From positions 1 to 64,000 of the forward strand of contig JASANG010001649.1 in assembly GCA_030248215.1 (NCBI GenBank): a stretch of DNA of 64,000 bases, in the 5' to 3' direction. Numbering within the stretch: position 1 is the first letter of the stretch; each line of letters opens with the position of its first letter. The stretch is from Enoplolaimus lenunculus. Taxonomy: Eukaryota; Nematoda; Enoplea; Enoplida; Thoracostomopsidae. A program made the translations under genes and the position numbers. The notes beneath the pieces were generated by a model. That model did not search any database, was not told the origin of the DNA, and saw nothing but the letters and a program-made list of their open reading frames with translations. This document shows positions 55,500-64,000 of the stretch, piece after piece.

Positions 55500-56400
55500 T
55501 TCCTCGATGTATGCTTATCGCTCTGATTTAGTAAACGCGGCCGGTAAATATTTATTGAAAATCCCACCCCGAAACCCGTATGACTCCGAATATGCAATAT
55601 TTAATACCAGCAAATTACAGGTTATGCAATTGAACTGGCAACCCGAGCCGGAATCCTTAAAGCCGACGTCTGAATCTGGTTTAATCCAGCCACTGGCTTT
55701 ACCGTACCCAATACTTTTGCCGCTTTCCAGAATCCGTGCAATTCTAACCCCGTTAGAATTACACCCTGTAAAACCGTGTACTCTAACCCCGTTAGAGTTA
55801 CACCAAATTTCCGACCAATCTAACCCCGTTAGATTTGGCCCAGCCGTTGTAGAGTAATAAATCTAACCCCGTTAGATTTATTAAACTACTTTTCCCAGGT
55901 TCTCCGGTTTATCCCCAAGTTCCTTTTAGCACATAACACCAGTATTCTATACTGGGTAAATCCTGCGCCCTGCGCAACGCCAATTAATTCCGAAACACCG
56001 TAATTTCCTTCACATCCTATGCCACCGTGACTATACTTAACCGAGTTGAATTCAACCTTACTTACCAATACTTCCGCTTCACCGCCTGAGACTGTCAAAC
56101 CAAGAAACTTATACAAATACACGCGCAATTAAATACAGTAAATTAGAGTCACCAATCTCACCAGCTTCCAAGTCAAGACTGATTCCGGTCCTGGCTACCC
56201 TTTTCGGCATCTCGACCTCATTTGCATTTCTGCCGACACCCACAATTGGGTGTCCGCGATGCGGTTGAGGTCCAGAGCCACACACCCGGTTCTGGTTCCA
56301 ACACAACAACAACAACCTGAGACACTCATAACAATAAAGCACCATATTGGTGCTGACATAGCCTAGCTATGTCCTTAGTCGCAAAATAGGCCAAAACTAA
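55500..56400 (-). other. intergenic coding-like or repeat block
   Basis: Both strands hold moderately long frames. On the minus strand 56345-56109 and 56128-55886 look codon-like in adjoining frames, but I recognise no domain. The plus frame at 55507-55857 runs through the palindromes at 55740-55885 and is unlikely to be real. Best guess is a decayed dispersed element of unknown type. Confidence 0.3.
55740..55885. repeat. four TCTAACCCCGTTAGA palindromes with covarying arms
   Basis: Centres lie near 55751, 55789, 55828 and 55869. Arms around the shared CCC loop are AATTCTAAC/GTTAGAATT, ACTCTAAC/GTTAGAGT, AATCTAAC/GTTAGATT and AATAAATCTAAC/GTTAGATTTATT. All pair perfectly, although the outer bases differ from copy to copy. 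Confidence 0.9.
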
Positions 56401-56744
56401 ATGCAATATTAATCAACGAGTACTAAATGGCCACGCAGGGCCCAGGTAAGTTCAACATTGCGGACACAGCCGCCATAGCATAGATTTACCAATTTTTACG
56501 CCTTGTAGCCACGCCTAAGCCTAACTTAAGTTCTAAGAGAGACTAGGTGGAGCCAGGGACTCCCTTAAGGTGTGGTTTTGATATAGGGTTTTATTTTATA
56601 TTTTAGTTTTTAGTTTGAAATAGGTTTAGTGTGGCATAGCCACCTACACGGTTGTTCCGTAACGGAAACCGGTGCAGATTTTTACTGGAAACATATATCC
56701 GGTTACACTCCGCTTTATATGAATATTTTATTTGTTAAATTTGA

Positions 56745-56754
56745 TTTATTTATT
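56745..56754 (-). terminator. polyadenylation signals of the KChIP-like gene
   Basis: Overlapping AATAAA hexamers on the minus strand lie 13-24 bases after the stop codon at 56767, with another near 56727-56733. This is close for a 3'UTR, so the one nearer 56730 may be the one used. Confidence 0.5.
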
Positions 56755-56766
56755 TATATGCATAAA

Positions 56767-56880
56767 TTATGAGTAAAACGTTTGGAATACATCGAGGCTT
56801 TGCAGGATTGAAGGATCTTGTCGGCAAGCGTTTGAAAATTCTTCCAGTGTCATTCGGCCGTCGCCATCGGCGTCCAATTT
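56767..56880 (-). CDS. KChIP-like exon 5 (EF4, stop TAA)
   Basis: Acceptor ATAATTTAAG. It encodes KLDADGDGRMTLEEFSNACR and ends LDVFQTFYS then TAA, matching the KChIP end MDKNKDGIVTLDEFLESC...LQLFQNVM. The EF4 loop is canonical. Confidence 0.93.
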   Translation of the reverse strand, partial: KLDADGDGRMTLEEFSNACRQDPSILQSLDVFQTFYS

Positions 56881-59800
56881 CTTAAATTATTCTTGCTTGT
56901 TAGCTTCTTTTCAGTGTTACGGTGTTTATACATGTATACCGTTACGTTACCTAACCATGTTAAAATCAAAGGTGAAACGTTTTCCAACGGGACTGCAATA
57001 GAGTAAAGCTTAAGCTTTTGACTATAATTTTGCTTAATCTTTAGGTTTAAAGTCATTCTCACGCTTAGGCATATACTTATGCTTAAGAATATGTTTATAC
57101 TACTAAACTTTATTTTACAATTCAGAAACTTAAACATAATTAGCAAAGGTTAACAATTGAAATTTTAATTACAATTCCGTACGAGTTTGTTGTAGCTAAA
57201 ACCTGTATTAGTTCAGATTCCGTTATATGCAAACACTAGGACTTGTTTTTATGCTTGAAATTTGTTATCACTAATAGTATATAACATTTCATGAAGTAAA
57301 TCGAAATCTCGAATGACTTTAGCTAAGGCAGAACTCCGGTTTACACGCTGGTTATAAAAGGGCAAAGAAAATTTGCATACCTGGAATATTTCATAAGCGT
57401 GTTGAGAACACCCACCACTTGAATATTCCGGTGCAATTAGGGCATACATTGCGTCAACAATGTTACACATATCATCTTGTGTGATGTAACCCTTACACTG
57501 TGAATCGTACAGTTGGAATATCCAGTTGATTTTGTCTTGATGAGATCCACGGGAAAGAATCGATAGCGCTTTAACGAATTCCTGAAATTTAGAAGTTTTT
57601 AAGTTGAACCCCCAATTAGAGGAGTATAGTAGGGGAGCTCAACCTTTCGCTGAACTAGCTGCCCCCAGGTGAAAGTTCACGAACGGACCCCCTCCTAAAA
57701 TGTTTTGCTCGACCCGCATTGTGTTAATCTAGCGTCGAGTCGGTTTTAATAAAGTGGTTTGTGGCATAACCAGCAAAGATTTTTATTTTAACGCATTGCG
57801 GCGTTCGAATTTTGTACCAAAATTGATATATCCGTTTTTAAGATATGAGTATACTTTCTATATAATTTTAGGAACGCTGGAATGTTTGAAGTTTTTCCCT
57901 TGAGTTTTTAATAACCATTCCCATAAAATTTTGATTTGTAGGTTTGTTTTGAAGGCGTTTGCAAAATGGACGACTCCAGTCCATAAAAGTATATGCCACA
58001 CTCAAAATAGACATATTTCAATATCATTTAACTGGCCATTTAACTTATATGAAGTGAACCTTGAACCTGTTATATAAATTATTTCTGATATCCGTTTGAA
58101 ATCCTACTTTGTTGCTCCCCGTTCATTAGCCCCCAATATTGGAATTGGCTTCCCTGGCAAATCTTTGGTTCTAAGACTAATACGTCTGGAAAACCAGCAA
58201 AATGAGTCATATATTTCCATGAAATAAAGTCTTACGCAAAGTCGACTATAAAAGCTTCTGTTAGACATAAATTCTTAGTTTTGCTCTGCATGAAGGCATT
58301 TATTCAGTGACAGAAATACTGTTGATTTTAACAATTTCAAAACTTTGCAATACCTCGAAACAGATTTCGCCATTATGATCCCGGTCGAACGTGTCAAATA
58401 CTAATGTCGCATATCTGGAGACATCTAAATAACGATATTACAATGTTAAAACAGTAAAATTTAAGATTGGTTCTGTGTGGTTAAAAATTTAAGGTTACGT
58501 TAGCTTGCACCCACGGTCAATGTTTTACAGGTTAATAAAAAATTTTCATTTCATTAATTTTTGAAACTTCTTTAAAAGGTATACAATTGTCGGAACGTTG
58601 CTATAAAGACTGAACTTCTATTTTTTATTTATAATTATTTTTGTTAAGGCCAAGGGGGTATAAAGGGGAAGAACACAGAGCATATATATCACTTTCCGAA
58701 ATTTTTGGAGAGTAAAGAAAAAAGCACTGTGAAACGGTATTTCCAATAAAAATCTGTATTGTATTAAGTCTGAAAATGTCTTTGCATTAAGTTATATACC
58801 TCCCGAAATGAAATCCTGGCTACGCTTGTATTCAAAAGGTTGGAAAAGTAGCATCTAAAACCATTCCGGTAAAATGTCGAGTTGTTAGATAATCTTTTTC
58901 TAAAAATTATTGCTGGTTGATTTCTTATCTATCCTACGCTCTTATTCTCAAATGTGTATACTACCTTTTACCAGTTAGTGATAGGGATTCAAACTCACGA
59001 ACACATGCGGTTTTAAATCTTAAATGTTACGTAGAAATAGGGTAAATCAAATCTGATAATTGTGATGAATTTCTAAGCTCTCTGTTCACAGTGATTTGAA
59101 AGTTATAAGACCTATCACCAACTGATCACAGGTGCTACACACTTTTGAGAATGCAGGCACTAGTCCTAAACATGTCAATTTACCCGAAATAATTGAAATT
59201 ATCTTTACTGCTAATTTTTGCAATAACCTTTAAAGAATTATTGCTTGGAAAGTCAAAATAAATATCAGCCCGTTCTGTTATTCGGTTACGGATTGTTGTT
59301 TATTTTTAGTTCACTCCATGATATTAGTTGGGTCAAACACTCTTCTTTATATTCTTTCTTTTGGACAGAACTGACTTGCTACGAAGCAATTTTTTGATTA
59401 CCACACCGGTTATTTTTTTCTGGATTTAATAAATTTTCTCCGGGTTGTAGGTGTCTGTTACATATATAAGCAGTCTAGGCAATTCTGTTGCTTCGGTGTC
59501 TTTAAGGGCTCTAGTTAGAATTTGCGAGCTCTGTCGCTAACGGACTGTAACCAGAAATACGTACTGCTATTGACTAGGAGTTGGGCCTCGAAATAGGAAT
59601 TACTCTTGTAATGAAAAATGCCCACTAGCGACACGTTTAAACGCGTCATTAAACTGTACAAAGAAGTCACCCCCACCACAAACCCGTTTCAGCACGTACT
59701 TAAAATATGTCAAAATGTCCCCGCCTTTTCCAAAATTCTAAACAGCCAGTACGATCACACAATTATGGGTCCGTAGTCACCTCAGTATGTAAGGGGTCCG

Positions 59801-62800
59801 TAGTTCACATGTCAGTAAGCTTTACAAAAAGTAACCTTTTTTCTAACCAAAAAACATATGATTCTTCCAGAGCAACCCCCAATTAAATATTCTGCAACCC
59901 CTAAGTAAATATTCAAAGACAACAGGAAATATACAAAGACAACCATTGACCTTACCTCGAACTTTTATATATTTCTAAAATTTCATCTAAATTTCCACTA
60001 ATATAGGTTAAATATCACAAATGCAGAAATAAAATATTTTTACACTTTTGGTTAATTGGAAAATATCGCAAAATGTGTTTTAATTTCTTTGTCTTTCGAT
60101 TTCCCGTTCGTCCTCAAAGTTGTAGCAACAAAAAGAAAATTGAATTGCGAAAATAGTTCAATTTATTACTTGTATGAGTTTAAATCAGTAATGGGAAATT
60201 GAGTGTACGTTAAAATTTTTCAAATGTTATCAATTTCCCTATACTGTTTAAAATTTCGACAGCAGTTAGAAATTGAAGAAGTTTAGAAATTCAATTTCCA
60301 TTTGCCTTTGTTTTCCAAAACAGTATTGGGAAAACTGCGTCGCCATTTTCCACATACTGTGCGCAATTATAAGTGGATGACACATTAACCCCTATCGTTC
60401 GGGTCACTACTGTATGCGAATTTAATTTTGCAACTTTTAAACCAATTGTTAGTAGAATTGCTGAAGACTAAATTTTTCACTAGACTTTAGATTATCTGAA
60501 ACGAGTTTAAATTAAATTTTTTTCAACCTTGCCTCCGCACGGAAAGAATTGAGAAAATATTTCAAGGAATTTGTCCGCAGTTACAATGCCGTTCGGACTG
60601 CCTTCTTTAAAACCTCGATAGAGCAGTTGCAGTTCTTTTCGACTAAATTTCGTATCGTTCATTAGATCATGAATACTTCCAGGTCGATGATGTCGCTTTT
60701 GCTTTTCCATTTCTGCGTCAACTTCTTTTTCTGAAACAAATATATTACAGCTGTTATTATTTTTCTGTGAAAATATTTTGACACATAAATTCTTTTGAGT
60801 ATATATAGTGAATACGGCTAAGGAACACACAATTTTTTTGTAAATTTGAGGGAGTTTAGACACTAATTTTATGTTTAGGTATAATAATATGCTAATGCTA
60901 ACTATAAATTAACTATGAAATTGAATAAATGCTTTCTTGCTTACCTGTTTGAACTATTTTTTTAAAATGCGACTTTAATATAAATACAGGCCATCCAAAC
61001 ACTTCCATCTATCTAGATGTAAAATTCAAATTTTGCAATATTGCTCGCACTTCGTTCAGATAACATTAGTTTTTTACTGCAATATCGAATGCTAGAAATG
61101 TAATATAGTTCTATGTCATATATTATATGCATATATATGTTTATATGTCAGGGAGTAACCGGATATCCGTTTCCGTTTCTGGTAAAATCGGTGTCCGTTT
61201 CCGTTTCCGTTATAGAAATGACAGAAATTCTGTTCTTTATGTTTAATATCTCGTAATTATTCGTTGCAGATATGCTGCAATTCTTTGAAACGAAATAAAA
61301 ATTATGAAGTTCGTCCAAAAACTTAAAAAAATTCGATGCATCCGCCATTTGATGTTTCGAATTTTTGAAAAACCGGTGTATATATGCAGACTTCAATTGT
61401 GGTGGCAGAAAAATAAAACATTTTTGAAACTGTTATACTTCAATATCCATTTTTCGTTTCCATTATTTTGATTACTATCCGTTTCTGTTTGCGTGCCCGA
61501 TATTTTTACTATCCGTTTACACCCTGATATATTTATATATTTATATACACGCATACTTTCGGTAATCCTAGTGACTCTCAGGGTGCAAAAGGAATTGAAA
61601 ACTACTACAACCAAAACCGATGGCCGGTAAAATTTGCCGAAACCAAAACTGCGGCTGGAGGCGAAGTAAAATCATATAGTTGATATATGGTGCGAAAATT
61701 GGTAGTTTTTAAACGATAATTCTTAAAATATTAGAGCTTTTTTGCTGTGAGTTCTTTGTGCAAATTTTTATAATTAGACATAAAAACTGCCCCGACGATA
61801 CAAAACAAAGTCGCCGAGCTTAAAACAGTAATGTTAAAAAATTATGAAAACTTTCACTACTGAAATCTACACCACAGTACACCAACACTGTAACTGACTC
61901 GAAGCCGTAATCGATTTCGCTGGACACACTCGTTTAATCCTTATGCCTCTCGTTTATCGCATTTTCAGTTGGTTTCCTATCATTAGCCAATCATTTTCAT
62001 AGGTTTTGTAACTTTTCCAAACAGAATTACTTTTCAACACTTTTAGTTCCCTTGCTAGAAAACGTTTTTATTGAAGATAAAAGCAATGTATAAAACAGAC
62101 CCGCCACAGTAAAAGCATATTCCTAAGCCTGAGCCTCAGCCTAAAGCCTAAGCGTAAGAATGAGATTTAACCTAAGTCTAAGCATGAGCAAAAAATTGAG
62201 TTAATAGCATACTGTCAGAATACGCCCGTTATGAAACCTATCTTTGAACTACAACACATTTTTTTTGCGGTTGAAAACGTTTAAGACAACAAAAACAGCC
62301 GCAAACAAGTGTAAAATGATTTCTTGCTCAAATAACATTATTTCTTTAGCAAAAACCAAATTTATCGCTACTACGTCGTAAACGTTATATATACAACGAA
62401 AAGTGTAACCCACAAAAAAGCCTTGAAATGTTGACGAATGATGGTGTTTTTGCGTTGTCACAAGACAATTTCTGCAAACCATTGTGTGCAAAATTTAATT
62501 TTCGATTGTCATTTTGATGTTTACAGGTATCATTTAAGCCTTTCTTAAAAGCAAAGAGAACTGAGAATAAGAATGATGCAGATTTTTTGTTTCACTTCCT
62601 CTCACCTGCTGAGTGATTTTAAGTATTACACCAAAAAAAATTTTACTCTTGTATACATTTCTATTTACAAATTTAAAGCGAAGCCTTGAGCTCAAGTAAG
62701 GAGTAATCCTAATCATAAGTCTAAATCTACACCCCTAAGTTATTCCAAAATTTGAAAATTTCAAAAACTATGGTGGAAAATGTACATTGTGCGGCGAATA

Positions 62801-63953
62801 AAACCTGCATAGCGTTTAAAATAGTATTTCAGTTCATGGTTATTTTTTTAAGATTTCACTGTTTGGGCAGTCTGAACCATATAGACGCATGTGCAAGGTC
62901 CTATCTTTTATAAAACCCAACCAAGTGAATAAGGAGTATATCTGATTGCATATAAGCTTGCCCTTAGTTTTGACGTTTGGAACGAAACAAAATAGCTTTG
63001 TGTTTTGGAGTCTATATAAATGTCAAAAATGACTTCTGTAATATATACTTGGTTGGCCGAAAATATGCGCATGCTTAAATTACCGTATATAGGTAAATGT
63101 ATTATTTTGGAAGAAAAACAACATATGGTTGACGGGTATATATATTTAAAGCCGGATTCGAAACTTTGTAGGTTTTAAGTGTTATTTTTAGGTCAAACTA
63201 TTGAAGACAAGGTTATGGAGCCAGAAGCGAATAACAGACAAAATTTTTCACACTGACACCATTGGATATGTTGGGCTAACTACCTGCGTGCAAACAACAC
63301 TAGAAATGACTCCCTAAAAACAACCAATTGCGCAGATTTGCAAACTTATTCCTTTTCTGCATAGTGTTGCACCATGATCAACTATTCAATTGCAAACTAT
63401 GCACGTGCAATAACTGCACAATATACAGCATTTAACTGATGTAACCGAATGTGAAAAATACCGGATCCGGAGGTCAAAAAAAATTCCAGAGATGAAGCCG
63501 AAGCGGACTCGAAATTAAAGTAGTTTAAACGATTTTTAATTTGCTAATTTTTGGCAAATGTACGATCAATCATTGTAAAAAATCCGACGATTCGTTCTGA
63601 AAATTGTACTGAAACGTATAGCCAAACACACTAAACGATCCTGGTTCGAAAATAGTGCAATTTGTTTTAGCGCTTAGCTACCTCAGCCCAACTTTTGTAC
63701 TGGTATAATGGTATACTTACTACACTAAACTTTCCTGGACTGAACCTCTTGAACCGTAGGGACTGCGGAGTAAAAAATTAACTGTTGAACTCTCAGAATC
63801 AGCGGTTCAACCTTTATAAGATTACATTATTTTTATTTATTTTCTAGAAAGGTCCATGTTCCGTACCTTCGCCCAATAAAATGCTACCAGCAAAAAAGTT
63901 ACATTTTTACAAGTGCACTTACCTCGAGCAGGTCCTTTGCGTTTATACGGCAT
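56767..63953 (-). CDS. KChIP-like EF-hand calcium sensor, five exons, 204 residues
   Basis: Kv-channel-interacting proteins are four-EF-hand members of the neuronal calcium sensor family that modulate A-type potassium channels. Exons at 63923-63953, 60533-60730, 58354-58424, 57381-57581 and 56767-56880 join in phase to 204 residues. RKELQLLYRGFKEGSPNGIV (41-60) is the KChIP signature around degenerate EF1, and FSQFFPCGD follows. EF2 (90-101) is canonical: Asp90, Asp92, Asn94, Glu96, Glu101. EF3 (126-137) is eroded: Asp126, Gln128, Lys130, Asp137. EF4 (170-181) is canonical: Asp170, Asp172, Asp174, Glu181. In vertebrate KChIPs EF3 and EF4 are the high-affinity sites and EF2 is weak, so the pattern here differs. 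No N-myristoylation site; the N-terminus is short and basic. Intron 2 is GC-AG. It runs convergently with WDR6. Confidence 0.92.
56967..57105. mobile_element. TTAGGC-core MITE, copy H (partial)
   Basis: GCAATAGAGTAAAGCTTAAGC, TTTAGGTTTAAAGTCATTC, CACGCTTAGGCATATACTTATG, in family order; the GGCC end is lost. Confidence 0.55.
57381..57581 (-). CDS. KChIP-like exon 4 (EF3 and linker)
   Basis: Acceptor TAAATTTCAG, donor TTCCAG|GTATGC, 67 codons in phase 0. EFVKALSILSRGSHQDKINW matches DFVTALSILLRGTVHEKLRW. The EF3 loop YDSQCKGYITQDD has lost acidic residues at positions 3 and 5. Confidence 0.93.
57582..58353 (-). other. KChIP-like intron 3
   Basis: AT-rich intron with no clear repeat except a CCCCCAGGTG/CCCCCTCC patch near 57660-57695. 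No coding sequence was seen. Confidence 0.5.
58354..58424 (-). CDS. KChIP-like exon 3 (EF2)
   Basis: Acceptor TTATTTAG, donor TTCGAG|GTATTG. It encodes (D)VSRYATLVFDTFDRDHNGE and ICFE, matching DASTYAHYLFNAFDTTQTGSVKFE but with a fully acidic EF2 loop. Phase 1 to 0. Confidence 0.92.
58939..59162. mobile_element. MITE with CTTATTCTCAAATGTGTA ends, copy 2
   Basis: CGCTCTTATTCTCAAATGTG at the left, ACACTTTTGAGAATGCAGGC at the right; TACCAGTTAGTGATAGGG and CCTATCACCAACTGATCA are inverted inside. Same family as 29858-30018. Confidence 0.7.
59258..60414. repeat. KChIP-like intron 2: remnants of the CTGTAGTGACCCGAAT MITE
   Basis: AATATCAGCCCGTTCTGTTATTCGGTTACGGATTG (about 59258-59296) is a piece of the MITE interior, and CGTTCGGGTCACTACTGTA (60397-60414) looks like one TIR end. 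They are 1.1 kb apart, so this is an old, expanded or broken copy. The rest of the intron is AT-rich without genes. Confidence 0.45.
60533..60730 (-). CDS. KChIP-like exon 2 (EF1)
   Basis: Acceptor ATTTGTTTCAG. The only in-phase end is TGCGGAG|GCAAGG, a GC donor. It encodes KEVDAEMEKQKRHHRPGSIH and the EF1 signature LQLLYRGFKEGSPNGIV. The family's CPxG in EF1 is SPNG here. Confidence 0.9.
61143..61533. mobile_element. GGGTGTAAACGGATAGTAAAA family, copy 3 (most complete)
   Basis: TGTCAGGGAGTAACCGGATA at the left and TACTATCCGTTTACACCCTGA at the right are inverted. CCGTTTCCGTTTCCGTTATAG and TTTCCATTATTTTGATTACTATCCG lie inside. CAGGG ends suggest a hAT-type non-autonomous element. Confidence 0.65.
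62115..62200. mobile_element. TTAGGC-core MITE, copy I (partial)
   Basis: CCTAAGCCTGAGCCTCAGCC, AAAGCCTAAGCGTAAGAATG and CCTAAGTCTAAGCATGAGC. Only the repeat core survives. Confidence 0.55.
63923..63953 (-). CDS. KChIP-like exon 1 (putative start)
   Basis: ATG at 63953 gives MPYKRKGPAR and splices at CTCGAG|GTAAGT in phase 1, which fits exon 2. The strong donor and fitting phase support it. KChIP genes usually have alternative first exons, so others may lie beyond the window. Confidence 0.7.
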
Positions 63954-64000
63954 ATTGGCGTTAATCTGTTGGTTTATACCACCAAATATTGAATAAAATT

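Larger units (their letters stand above)
60731..63922 (-). other. KChIP-like intron 1 (3.2 kb)
   Basis: It contains a GGGTGTAAACGG-family element, a TTAGGC tract and a CCGGATCCGG fragment near 63460. The minus-strand frame at 62249-62491 shows no recognisable domain. Confidence 0.5.

Noticed and set aside
62249-62491. 80-codon minus-strand frame in the KChIP-like intron 1
   Set aside because: Same strand as the gene, but no EF-hand or channel-binding motif, and no splice sites in phase with exons 1 and 2.

Overview
The window is animal nuclear DNA: AT-rich, full of introns and crowded with short interspersed repeats. It carries three spliced host genes and one intronless one. Degenerate runs of TTAGGC/GCCTAA, the nematode telomere motif, recur inside a repeat family. 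Together with a globin whose start is of the N-myristoylation type (MGN), they make a nematode, probably one with a large genome, my best guess. I would not exclude another invertebrate.

Layout. 1-7.8 kb is a graveyard of retroelements: tRNA-derived SINEs, a LINE 3' end with an RNase H domain, decayed Ty3/gypsy-type remnants between LTR-like repeats, a four-unit tandem repeat and an RTE-type tail. 9.57-9.77 kb is an intact ribosomal protein eL29 gene. 12.3-54.6 kb on the + strand is a WDR6 gene (tRNA 2'-O-methyltransferase accessory protein) in about 25 exons. Its introns hold nearly all the repeats, including a 5 x 105 bp array next to a 40 x 49 bp satellite. Nested antisense in one intron (about 15.98-17.96 kb) is a globin gene. 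54.6-56.8 kb is the convergent intergenic gap, with a set of covarying palindromes. 56.77-63.95 kb on the - strand is a complete five-exon EF-hand gene of the Kv-channel-interacting (KChIP) / neuronal calcium sensor family.

The genes do not form a pathway. eL29 is a ribosomal subunit, WDR6 works with the Trm7/FTSJ1 methylase on tRNA wobble positions, the globin is a haem protein likely tied to membranes, and the KChIP-like protein is a calcium sensor. The most unusual items are the globin, which carries about 110 Ser/Thr/Pro-rich residues between its C and E helices; the EF-hand protein, whose canonical calcium loops are EF2 and EF4 rather than EF3 and EF4; and a MITE family with a TTAGGC-like core that abuts WDR6 splice acceptors.

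All gene models are by eye from reading frames, splice consensus, phase and remembered family sequences. Two WDR6 junctions do not close in frame, one WDR6 exon is missing and the last globin exon was not found.
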